From assembly GCF_042650645.1 (NCBI RefSeq), contig NZ_JBHSBI010000024.1:1-64000 (forward strand): DNA of 64,000 nucleotides, read 5' to 3'. Every line of letters begins with the position of its first letter. Positions within the stretch are counted from its first letter, which is position 1. The translations under genes and the position numbers were made by a program. This document shows positions 48,541 to 56,437 of this stretch, piece after piece. Origin of the DNA: Nonomuraea purpurea. Its GTDB lineage: Bacteria > Actinomycetota > Actinomycetes > Streptosporangiales > Streptosporangiaceae. Under the pieces are notes generated by a model, which saw nothing but the letters and a program-made list of their open reading frames with translations, did no database searches and was not told where the DNA came from.

Positions 48541-49131
48541 GTGGCCAGCGGACAGGGCAGGGTCTTGGAACTGGCTGTGCTCGGGTCGCTGCACGAGACG
48601 CCGCTACACGGCTATGAGCTGCGCAAACGGCTCAACGCCCTGCTGGGGATGTTCCGTGCGTTCTCCTACGGGTCGCTGTACCCCTGTTTGCGATCCCTGC
48701 TCGCGCAGGGCCTCATCGCGGAGGAGCAACCCGCTCCCGCCACGATGGTCGGCGGCAGATCGAAGATCGTTTACAAGCTGACCGCCGAAGGCAAGGAACG
48801 GCTGCAGGAGATGCTGACCCAGGCCGGTCCTTCCGCTTGGGAGGACGAGAGCTTCGGCGTGCACTTCGCCTTTTTCCGGCACACGGAGGCGGAGGTGCGC
48901 CTGCGCATCCTCGAAGGCCGCCGCAGCCGGTTGGAGGAGCGGCTCGACGCCGTGCGCACGGCGCTGGCGCGCACCAGGGAGCGCCTCGACAGCTACACCC
49001 TGGAACTGCAGCGTCACGGGCTCGAATCGGTGGAGCGAGAGGTGCGCTGGCTGAACGAGCTGATCGCAACAGAGCGTCGGGCCTCCTCGGAAGAGGGGCC
49101 CGAAAGAGATACCACGTCAACTGATAAGTAA
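48541..49131 (+). CDS. PadR-family transcriptional regulator
   Basis: A 196-residue regulator. The N-terminal winged HTH is VLELAVLGSLHETPLHGYEL with FRAFSYGSLYPCLRSLLAQG (the conserved PadR Y-G-S-L-Y-P motif) and KIVYKLTAEGKERLQEML. The C-terminal helical dimerisation half is VRLRILEGRRSRLEERLDAV. The GTG at 48541 is chosen. It lies 12 bp before ino1 and is probably co-transcribed with it, with its own operator upstream. Corresponds in position to Rv0047c. Confidence 0.9.
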   Translation: MASGQGRVLELAVLGSLHETPLHGYELRKRLNALLGMFRAFSYGSLYPCLRSLLAQGLIAEEQPAPATMVGGRSKIVYKLTAEGKERLQEMLTQAGPSAWEDESFGVHFAFFRHTEAEVRLRILEGRRSRLEERLDAVRTALARTRERLDSYTLELQRHGLESVEREVRWLNELIATERRASSEEGPERDTTSTDK

Positions 49132-49143
49132 GGAGCGAGTGCG

Positions 49144-50223
49144 ATGGGTTCGGTTCGCGTGGCCATTGTCGGTGTCGGCAACTGCGCGTCGTCGCTGGTC
49201 CAGGGCGTTCTCTATTACAAGGACGCCGACCCGGACATACGGGTCCCGGGCCTGATGCACGTGAAGTTCGGCGACTACCACGTCGGCGACGTCGAGTTCG
49301 TCGCGGCGTTCGACGTGGACGCGAAGAAGGTCGGCCGCGACCTGTCAGAGGCGATCGTCGCCAGCGAGAACAACACCATCAAGATCACGGACGTGCCCCC
49401 GACGGGGGTGACGGTCCAGCGGGGCCACACCTTCGACGGCCTGGGCGAGTACTACCGGGAGATCATCGAGGAGTCCGACGAGGCGCCCGTCGACGTGGTC
49501 CAGGTGCTTCGCGACACCCAGGTCGACGTCCTGGTCTCCTACCTGCCGGTGGGCTCCGAGGAGGCCGACCGCTTCTACGCCCAGTGCGCGATCGACGCCG
49601 GTGTGGCGTTCGTGAACGCGCTGCCGGTCTTCATCGCCTCCGACCCGGTGTGGGCGGAGAAGTTCACCAAGGCCGGGGTGCCGATCATCGGCGACGACAT
49701 CAAGTCGCAGGTCGGCGCCACGATCACGCACCGCGTGATGGCCAAGTTGTTCGAGGACCGCGGGGTGGAGCTGCTGCGCACGTACCAGCTCAACTTCGGC
49801 GGCAACATGGACTTCATGAACATGCTGGAGCGCACCCGCCTCCAGTCCAAGAAGATCTCCAAGACGCAGTCGGTGACCTCCCAGATCCCGCACGAGATGG
49901 GCAAGGCCGACGTGCACATCGGGCCGTCCGACCACGTGCCGTGGCTGGACGACCGCAAGTTCGCCTACGTCCGGCTGGAGGGGCGGTCGTTCGGCGACAC
50001 GCCGCTCAACCTGGAGTACAAGCTCGAGGTGTGGGACTCGCCGAACTCGGCCGGCATCATCATCGACGCGGTCCGGGCGGCCAAGATCGCTCTTGACCGG
50101 GGGATCGGGGGGCCGATTCTGTCGGCTTCGTCGTACTTCATGAAGTCGCCGCCCGAGCAGTACTCCGACGACGACGCTCGCGACTACGTCGAGAAGTTCA
50201 TCAGGGGTGAGGTCGAGCGCTGA
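49144..50223 (+). CDS. ino1: inositol-3-phosphate synthase
   Basis: Makes 1D-myo-inositol 3-phosphate from glucose 6-phosphate, the first step to phosphatidylinositol and mycothiol. The 359-residue actinobacterial form has the NAD motif VAIVGVGNCASSLVQGV, VQVLRDTQVDVLVSYLPVGS, AVINALPVFIASD-like region (VAFVNALPVFIASD), GDDIKSQVGATITHR and LNFGGNMDFMNM. It follows padR by 12 bp. Confidence 0.97.
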   Translation: MGSVRVAIVGVGNCASSLVQGVLYYKDADPDIRVPGLMHVKFGDYHVGDVEFVAAFDVDAKKVGRDLSEAIVASENNTIKITDVPPTGVTVQRGHTFDGLGEYYREIIEESDEAPVDVVQVLRDTQVDVLVSYLPVGSEEADRFYAQCAIDAGVAFVNALPVFIASDPVWAEKFTKAGVPIIGDDIKSQVGATITHRVMAKLFEDRGVELLRTYQLNFGGNMDFMNMLERTRLQSKKISKTQSVTSQIPHEMGKADVHIGPSDHVPWLDDRKFAYVRLEGRSFGDTPLNLEYKLEVWDSPNSAGIIIDAVRAAKIALDRGIGGPILSASSYFMKSPPEQYSDDDARDYVEKFIRGEVER

Positions 50224-50246
50224 GTCCTGACCTACGGCCTTTCGCA

Positions 50247-50285
50247 GCGACGGCGCCGCGCCCTTGGGTGCGGCGCCGTCGCTTT
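50247..50285. terminator. bidirectional terminator between ino1 and idi
   Basis: GCGACGGCGCCGC (50247-50259) and GCGGCGCCGTCGC (50270-50282) form a perfect 13-bp stem followed by TTTGC. It lies 24 bp after the ino1 stop and 5 bp before the end of the convergent idi gene. Confidence 0.85.
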
Positions 50286-50286
50286 G

Positions 50287-50895
50287 CTAGACGCGGGCCG
50301 CCGGGGGCAGGGCGGTGACGGGAGCGGGTTGCCAGGTCATCGGGTCGGAGCCCAGCTCGACCAGCAACGGCACCTGCTCCCTGCACCAGGGCGAGACCAC
50401 CAGCAGCCCGCCGGCCACCCCCTCGGCGAACTCCTTCCACGGCATCCAGCGCACCTCCGCCACCTCGTCGGGGTTCGGCACGACGGGAGTGTCGACGACC
50501 ACCCGGTAGACGGGACACAGCTCGTGCTCGACGATGCCGTTGGCCATGACGGCGCGGTAGGAGAAGGTCGGCAGCAGCAGGTCGGCCCGTTCGGCCGTGA
50601 GCCCGAGCTCGTACGACAGCCGCCGCACCACCGCCCGGTCCACCGCCTCCCCGGGCAGCGGATGGCCGCAACAACTGTTGGTCCACACGCCCGGCCAAGT
50701 GATCTTGTGGTCGGCCCGTCTGGTGAGCAGCACGCGGCCTTCCCGGTCGAAGACATAGCTGGAGAACGCCAGATGGAGTGGCGTCTCGCGCCCGTGCACC
50801 GAGGTTTTGGGCGCGGTGCCGAGCGCGTGGCCGTCGTCGCCGACCAGCACAACGTGTTCCTCAATCGTCACGCTATGAAGCGTACGAGATCGCAT
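50287..50895 (-). CDS. idi: isopentenyl-diphosphate delta-isomerase, type I
   Basis: Interconverts IPP and DMAPP. Nudix-fold protein of 202 residues. Active-site Cys in TNSCCGHPLPGE, Glu in EHELCPVY and the metal-binding HEAVDRAV-type stretch (VDRAVVRRLSYELGL) are present. The ATG at 50895 is used; a GTG at 50871 (VTIEEHVVLV) is also possible. It is divergent from the MFS gene. Confidence 0.93.
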   Translation of the reverse strand: MRSRTLHSVTIEEHVVLVGDDGHALGTAPKTSVHGRETPLHLAFSSYVFDREGRVLLTRRADHKITWPGVWTNSCCGHPLPGEAVDRAVVRRLSYELGLTAERADLLLPTFSYRAVMANGIVEHELCPVYRVVVDTPVVPNPDEVAEVRWMPWKEFAEGVAGGLLVVSPWCREQVPLLVELGSDPMTWQPAPVTALPPAARV

Positions 50896-50932
50896 CACCT
50901 GCTCGTAACCCCGCTGCGCCATCCTACGGGGC

Positions 50933-50938
50933 TAGGCT
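50933..50938 (+). promoter_or_regulatory. -10 hexamer TAGGCT, leaderless promoter for the MFS gene
   Basis: TAGGCT ends 6 nt before the GTG at 50945. Confidence 0.4.
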
Positions 50939-50944
50939 GACGAG

Positions 50945-52249
50945 GTGTCGTTCGTCGCCGATCTCCGCGTGGTCCTGCAGGGCAGGGACTTCAGACGGCT
51001 GTTCGGCACCCGGCTGGTCTCCCAGTTCTCCGACGGGATCTTCCAGTTCGGCGTGGCCGGATTCGCCTTCTTCAGCCCCGAGAACCAGACGACCGCGCTC
51101 GAAGTGGCCGCAGGGCTGGCCGTGCTGCTGCTGCCGTACAGCGTGCTGGGCCCCTTCGTCGGCGTGTTCATCGACCGCTGGTCACGACGGCAGATCCTGG
51201 TGGTGGCGCCCGTCGTACGCGCCGTGCTGCTGCTGGTCGCCGCCGGGCTGGTCGCGGCCGACGCGCCCGACCCCGCCTTCTACGCGGCGGCGCTCGGCGT
51301 GCTCGGGGTCAACAGGTTCTTCCTGGCCGCGCTCGGCGCCTCGCTGCCGCACGTGGTGCCCAAGGAGCGGCTGATGGCGGCCAACGCGGTCACGCCCACC
51401 TCTGGGACCGTGATCACGTTCGTGGGCGCGGGCGTGGGCTTCCTGCTGCGCGAGGTGCTCGGGGGCGACGACCTCGGCGTGGCGCTGCTGCTGACCACCT
51501 CGGCCGTGGTGTTCGCGCTGAGCGCGCTGGTCGCCCGCACCATGGACCGCCAGTTGCTCGGCCCCTGGTACGACCCGGAGCGCCAGCAGGCCCGCCAGGC
51601 CGTGCGCCACGTCGTGGTCGGCCTGGTCGAGGGCGCCAAGCACCTGGCGCGCCACCGCGTCGCCGCGTCGACCATGGGCGCGATGGCCGCCCACCGCTTC
51701 TTCTACGGCATCGCCACCGCGCTCGGCATCATCCTCTACCGCTACTACTTCACCGACGGCGACACCGAGGCCGCGCTGCGCGGGCTCAGCCTGGTCGTGG
51801 CCACCTCAGGCGTCGGCTACTTCATGGCCGTGATCATCACCCCGTACGCGACCCAGCGGTTCAAGATCGAAACCTGGGTGCCGATCGCGCTGACGGCGGC
51901 CGGGGTGCTGACGGCCGTACTGGCGCTGCCCTTCCAGGAATGGGGGCTGCCGGCGACCGGGTTCGTGCTGGGCGTGGCGGGGCAGAGCGTCAAGATCTGC
52001 GCCGACACCACGATCCAGCGCGATGTCGAGGAGATCTACCTGGGCCGCGCGTTCTCGATCTACGACATGCTCTTCAACGGCATGTACGTGCTCGCCGCGG
52101 CCCTGTCGGCGGTGATCCTGCCCGCCGACGGCAAGTCCTACCTGGCCGTCATGATCGCCGTGATCGGCTACCCTGCGGCGGGCCTGGCGTACCGGGTGAT
52201 CACCCGCCAAGGTCGTTCGACCGCGCCCACTCCAGCAACGCCTCGGTAG
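50945..52249 (+). CDS. MFS transporter
   Basis: A 434-residue carrier with about 12 transmembrane helices. It opens LRVVLQGRDFRRLFGTRLVS, with the A-like loop PYSVLGPFVGVFIDRWSRRQ between helices 2 and 3. MFS_3-like (enterobactin-exporter type) topology. The substrate is unknown. Its last 50 bp overlap the 3' end of cca on the other strand, a convergent overlap. Confidence 0.87.
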   Translation: MSFVADLRVVLQGRDFRRLFGTRLVSQFSDGIFQFGVAGFAFFSPENQTTALEVAAGLAVLLLPYSVLGPFVGVFIDRWSRRQILVVAPVVRAVLLLVAAGLVAADAPDPAFYAAALGVLGVNRFFLAALGASLPHVVPKERLMAANAVTPTSGTVITFVGAGVGFLLREVLGGDDLGVALLLTTSAVVFALSALVARTMDRQLLGPWYDPERQQARQAVRHVVVGLVEGAKHLARHRVAASTMGAMAAHRFFYGIATALGIILYRYYFTDGDTEAALRGLSLVVATSGVGYFMAVIITPYATQRFKIETWVPIALTAAGVLTAVLALPFQEWGLPATGFVLGVAGQSVKICADTTIQRDVEEIYLGRAFSIYDMLFNGMYVLAAALSAVILPADGKSYLAVMIAVIGYPAAGLAYRVITRQGRSTAPTPATPR

Positions 52250-53639
52250 CCGCCTCCTTGCCGATCATGCCCTTGTCGAGCCTGATGTCGAGCAGGAACT
52301 TGTAGGCCCTGCCCACGACCGGACCCGGCCCGATGCCGAGCACGCGCTGGATCTCGTTGCCGTCGAGCTCGGGGCGGATCTTGGCCAGCTCCTCCTCGTC
52401 GGCGAGCTTGGCGATGCGCTCCTCGAGCTGGTCGTAGGTGCGCGACAACGTCTGGGCCTTGCGCTTGTTGCGCGTGGTGCAGTCGGCCCTGGTCAGCTTG
52501 TGCAGGCGGTCGAGCAGGTGGCCGGCGTCGCGGACGTAGCGGCGTACGGCGCTGTCGGTCCACTCCCCCGTGCCGTAGCCGTGGAAGCGCAGGTGGAGCT
52601 CGACCAGCCGCGAGACGTCGGCGACCACGTCCTTGGGGAACCTCAGCTCGCTCAGCCGCTTCTTGGTCATCTGGGCGCCGACGACCTCGTGGTGGTGGAA
52701 GGACACCCGCCCACCCGGCTCGTGGCGGCGCGTCTTGGGCTTGCCGACGTCGTGCATGAGCGCCGCCCAGCGCAGGATCCGGTCGGGCTTGCCGTCCTCC
52801 TCCTGCGCGATGGCCTGGTCGAGCACGGTCAGCGAGTGCTCGTAGACGTCCTTGTGCCGGTGGTGCTCGTCGATCTCCAGGCGCAGCTTGGGCAGCTCGG
52901 GCAGCACGTGCTCCGCCAGGCCCGTCTCGACGAGGATGCGCAGGCCCTCGCGCGGGCCCGCGCCGCAGACGAGCTTGTCGAGCTCGTCGCGGATGCGCTC
53001 GGCCGAGACGATCTCGATGCGGTCGGCCATCGCGGTCATGGCGGCCAGGGCCTTCTCGTCGACGGTGAAGCCGAGCTGCGAGGCGAACCTGGCTGCACGC
53101 AGCATGCGCAGCGGGTCGTCGTCGAACGACCGCTCGGGGGTGCCCGGTGTGCGCAGCCTGCCGGCCTTCAGGTCGCTCATGCCGCCGTACGGGTCGACGA
53201 ACTCGTGCCCCGGCAGCCGTACGGCCATGGCGTTGACCGCGAAGTCGCGCCGCTCCAGGTCGGCCTCCAGCGTCTCGCCGTAGAGGACCTCCGGCTTGCG
53301 CGACTTCGGGTCGTAGGACTCGCTGCGGTAGGTCGTGACCTCGATCAGCCAGTTGCCCTTGCGCACGCCGACGGTGCCGAAGTCGATGCCGATCGTCCAC
53401 ACGGAGTCGGCCCAGTCCCTGACGATCTCCAGCACCCGCTCGGGGCGGGCGTCGGTCGTCAGGTCGAGGTCGTTGCCGACGCGGCCGAGCAGGATGTCAC
53501 GTACAGGGCCGCCCACCAGGGCCAGCTCGTGGCCCTGCGCGACGAACAGGCGGCCGAGCTCGTCGGCTACCGGGGCGATCTTGCGGAACAGGTCCGTCAT
53601 GGCCCGCTGCTGGCTCTCGGTCAGAGTTGAGTCCGACAA
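52200..53639 (-). CDS. cca: CCA tRNA nucleotidyltransferase
   Basis: Adds or repairs the 3' CCA of tRNAs, needed here because both serine tRNAs lack an encoded CCA. The 479-residue class II enzyme has GGPVRDILLGRVGNDLDLTT (catalytic DxD), RRDFAVNAMAV, DDPLRMLRAARFASQLGF and an HD domain (HHRHKDVYEHSLTVLDQAIA, AALMHDVGKP). The C-terminal HD domain is typical of actinobacterial and bacterial bifunctional forms. Confidence 0.96.
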   Translation of the reverse strand: MSDSTLTESQQRAMTDLFRKIAPVADELGRLFVAQGHELALVGGPVRDILLGRVGNDLDLTTDARPERVLEIVRDWADSVWTIGIDFGTVGVRKGNWLIEVTTYRSESYDPKSRKPEVLYGETLEADLERRDFAVNAMAVRLPGHEFVDPYGGMSDLKAGRLRTPGTPERSFDDDPLRMLRAARFASQLGFTVDEKALAAMTAMADRIEIVSAERIRDELDKLVCGAGPREGLRILVETGLAEHVLPELPKLRLEIDEHHRHKDVYEHSLTVLDQAIAQEEDGKPDRILRWAALMHDVGKPKTRRHEPGGRVSFHHHEVVGAQMTKKRLSELRFPKDVVADVSRLVELHLRFHGYGTGEWTDSAVRRYVRDAGHLLDRLHKLTRADCTTRNKRKAQTLSRTYDQLEERIAKLADEEELAKIRPELDGNEIQRVLGIGPGPVVGRAYKFLLDIRLDKGMIGKEAATEALLEWARSNDLGG

Positions 53640-53747
53640 AACTACCTAGGTCCTTCATCCGGAACATATCCCCCGAGCCACACCAGGTCCGGGTTACCGT
53701 CGGTCAAGAGGACCGTCGGGGGCCATGGAACAAGCAAGGAGGACTAT

Positions 53748-54272
53748 ATGAAGGACGCCCTCGCGCTCCACCGCTGGCTCCTCGCACACCAGGTCCATCA
53801 TGAGATCGTACGCCTTCCGCGCCCCATGACACGCGCCGGAGAACTGCCCGAGACGATCTCCGCCGCGCCGGGCAGGTGCGTGATGGTCACCGTGCTCTAC
53901 GTCGCCACCAGGATCGGTCACGAGGTCGTCATCGCGGTCGCCTCCCCCGTCGCGGCTCCCCCGCGTCCGGAAGCGGTCGCGGGCCTGCTCGGCGCGCGCC
54001 AGGCGCGAGCAGTCCCCGCGCACGTGGTCAACTCGGTCACCGACTACGCCGACGGGCTGGTCTGCCCGCTGCTGCTGCCGAAGTCGCTGCCGATGTTCAT
54101 CGACGACCGGCTGCCCGCCGACACGAAGACGCTCTTCACGGCCACCGGGGAACGGCACACCGCACTGTCCGTCCGCGCGCTGGACCTGCTGGCCCTCATG
54201 CCGGGCAAGATGGTTGATCTACGTGGCGCGCGGCCGAGAGGATCACGTGAGGCGGTCGCACAGCAGCACTGA
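53748..54272 (+). CDS. YbaK/EbsC-family aminoacyl-tRNA deacylase-like protein
   Basis: A 174-residue protein. The YbaK fold is seen as MKDALALHRWLLAHQVHHEI, CVMVTVLYV..., VVIAVASPV, GARQARAVPAHVVNSVTDYA and VCPLLLPKSLPMFIDDRLPA. Such proteins hydrolyse misacylated tRNAs in trans. The ATG follows AAGGAGGAC, a near-perfect ribosome-binding site. It is divergent from cca. Confidence 0.82.
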   Translation: MKDALALHRWLLAHQVHHEIVRLPRPMTRAGELPETISAAPGRCVMVTVLYVATRIGHEVVIAVASPVAAPPRPEAVAGLLGARQARAVPAHVVNSVTDYADGLVCPLLLPKSLPMFIDDRLPADTKTLFTATGERHTALSVRALDLLALMPGKMVDLRGARPRGSREAVAQQH

Positions 54273-54277
54273 GCCCG

Positions 54278-54283
54278 TAGCAT
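54278..54283 (+). promoter_or_regulatory. -10 hexamer TAGCAT for a leaderless mini-ORF
   Basis: TAGCAT is 7 nt before the GTG at 54291, the start of the 11-codon leader ORF. Confidence 0.4.
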
Positions 54284-54290
54284 TGCGGGC

Positions 54291-54326
54291 GTGCGTCGTC
54301 GTCCTCCAGTTCGGGCATCCGCGTGA
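54291..54326 (+). CDS. eleven-codon leader ORF overlapping the DUF6049 gene
   Basis: GTG 54291 encodes MRRRPPVRASA and stops with TGA 54324-54326, which overlaps the GTG start (54323) of the DUF6049 gene as GTGA. A -10 box 7 nt upstream would make it leaderless. It may couple initiation of the downstream gene, which has no clear ribosome-binding site. Confidence 0.4.
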   Translation: MRRRPPVRASA

Positions 54327-56437
54327 TCCGTAAGACCACGCTGCTCATCGTGCTGTCCGCCGCGCTGCTCGCCCCCATGACCGTGGCGGCCGCGCCGGGC
54401 GCGGCTGCCACGCAGACGAAGACCACCGCGAGCAGGCAGAACTTCGCCATGTCGATCTCCTCCATCACCCCTGAGGTGCCGAGGAGCCCGACCGATGTGA
54501 TCACGTTCAAGGGCGTCGTCCGCAACGACACCGGCGTGCAGCAGAACAACGTGTACGTCCGGCTGCGCTACGGCCAGCAGCCGTTCACCGACCGCGTCAC
54601 CATGGCGGCCTACGCGGCCGACCAGAACCCGGCGACGCTAGCCCCCCAGATCTCGTCCAACTCCGCCGTGATCATCCCGTCGCTGGCCCCTGGCGCCACG
54701 CAAACCTGGGAGTTCACCCGGACGCCCGCGCAGCTCGGCCTGCGCACGTTCGGCGTCTACCCGATCGCCGTCGACGTGGCGCCCAACAACGTCCCCTTCC
54801 AGGCGCAGCGCACCTACCTCACCTACGCGCCGCCCACGGTGCCGAAGCTGCCGCGCAACCGGCTGGCCATCGCGCTGCCCGTCATCGACCAGCCGCACCG
54901 GGCGACCGACGACGCGCTGTTCGTCGACGACAAGCTCAGCCAGTCGATCACCGGCAAGGGACGGCTGGCCGACCTGGCCGCCATCGCCCAAGTCGCGCCC
55001 AAGACCGTCACGTGGTTCTTCGAGCCGTCGCTGCTCGACGACCTCACCGCGATGACCAAGCCCTACCGGGTCAAGACCAAGGACGAGACGCAGGACAAGC
55101 CGGCCAACCCCGCGGCCGGGCAGTGGCTGACGTCCATGCGCACCTCGCTGGCCGCCTCCCCCGTGGTCGCGGTCCCCTACGCCGACCCCGACGTGGCGGC
55201 CCTGGCCCACCAGGGCCTGGACACGCAGACCGACAGGGCCATCCAACTGGGCGGGCAGACGACCAGGGCGCTGCTCAACCGCAACGCCAAGACCACCATC
55301 AACTGGCCGGCCGCGGGCGTGCTCGACGCCGACGCCCTCGACCTGCTCTCGGTCAGCAGGGACAAGGTCAACACCGTCCTGCTCAACGCCACCAACCTGC
55401 CGCCGCAGCCGGCCGTCACGCACACGCCCGACGCGGCGGCGACCATCGACTCGGTGAACGGGCCCATGACCGCGCTGGTCGCCGACGCCGAGTTGAGCCG
55501 CCTGTTCGAGCCCGCCGCCCCGACCTCCCTGACCCTCAGCAAGCAGCGCTTCGTCGCCGAGACCGCGATGATCGCCGGCGAGGCCGGCCAGACCTCGCCC
55601 AGATCGCTCGTCATCGCCCCCTCGCGGCGCTGGGACCCCAACCCGAAGCTCGTCACCGCGTTGATGAAGACCGCGAGGGGGCTGCCGTGGCTGCAACTGA
55701 CCCCGCTCGAGTCGCTCAAGCCGACCAAGGCGTCGGTCCCGCGCGCCGGCCTGACCTACACCGAGCAGAACCGCAAGGACGAGCTGGGCCGCAAGTACCT
55801 GGAGCCGGTCAAGGACGCCTGGTCGAAGGCACAGCTCACCGCCCAGATCACGGAGACCAAGACGCAGTCGAGCTTCGACGCGGCGGTGCTCAGGCTGACC
55901 TCGTCCGGCTGGCGCAACAGCACGCGGGCGGGCCGCGCGGTGACCAAGCTGGTCGCCGACGCCGTCGACGAGCGGACCGATAAGATCCAGATCATCGGGT
56001 CAGGGCCCGACCGGCCGCGTGCGCTGGCCGGCAGCGACGGCGTTGTGCCCATCAGCGTGAAGAACTCGCTGGGCGCCGCCATATTGCTCTACATCGACGT
56101 CAAGTCGAACAACCGAGACCGGCTGCAGGTGCACTTCCCGCAGGAGGAGCCGATGCGGATCGGCGAGGGGCAGAGCGGCACCGTGCAGGTGCCGATGACC
56201 GCCGCCGTCAGCGGCGACGCCACGGTGACCGTGCAACTGCGGACCTCCGACGGCCAGCCGTACGGGAAGCCGCAGCAGCTGACGATCCGCACCACGGGCT
56301 ACACCGGCATCGCCCTGGTCATCGTGGGCGCGGCGCTCACCGTGATGCTCGCCGCAGTGGTGACGCGAGTGCTGCGGCGCAGATCGGAGCGCAAGCTCGC
56401 ACGTGCGGCCAAGGGCCGGGAGAGTGGGAACGCATGA
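54323..56437 (+). CDS. DUF6049 family secreted/anchored protein (Rv3909-like)
   Basis: A 704-residue protein with an N-terminal signal peptide (IRKTTLLIVLSAALLAPMTV, cleavage near AAAPGAAA), a large extracytoplasmic region rich in beta structure (FKGVVRNDTGVQQNNVYVRL) and one C-terminal transmembrane helix (GIALVIVGAALTVMLAAVVT) followed by a basic tail. It matches the conserved gene upstream of murJ (mviN) in actinomycetes. It probably acts in cell-wall assembly with MurJ, from synteny only. Its stop overlaps the murJ ATG by 4 nt. Confidence 0.87.
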   Translation: MIRKTTLLIVLSAALLAPMTVAAAPGAAATQTKTTASRQNFAMSISSITPEVPRSPTDVITFKGVVRNDTGVQQNNVYVRLRYGQQPFTDRVTMAAYAADQNPATLAPQISSNSAVIIPSLAPGATQTWEFTRTPAQLGLRTFGVYPIAVDVAPNNVPFQAQRTYLTYAPPTVPKLPRNRLAIALPVIDQPHRATDDALFVDDKLSQSITGKGRLADLAAIAQVAPKTVTWFFEPSLLDDLTAMTKPYRVKTKDETQDKPANPAAGQWLTSMRTSLAASPVVAVPYADPDVAALAHQGLDTQTDRAIQLGGQTTRALLNRNAKTTINWPAAGVLDADALDLLSVSRDKVNTVLLNATNLPPQPAVTHTPDAAATIDSVNGPMTALVADAELSRLFEPAAPTSLTLSKQRFVAETAMIAGEAGQTSPRSLVIAPSRRWDPNPKLVTALMKTARGLPWLQLTPLESLKPTKASVPRAGLTYTEQNRKDELGRKYLEPVKDAWSKAQLTAQITETKTQSSFDAAVLRLTSSGWRNSTRAGRAVTKLVADAVDERTDKIQIIGSGPDRPRALAGSDGVVPISVKNSLGAAILLYIDVKSNNRDRLQVHFPQEEPMRIGEGQSGTVQVPMTAAVSGDATVTVQLRTSDGQPYGKPQQLTIRTTGYTGIALVIVGAALTVMLAAVVTRVLRRRSERKLARAAKGRESGNA

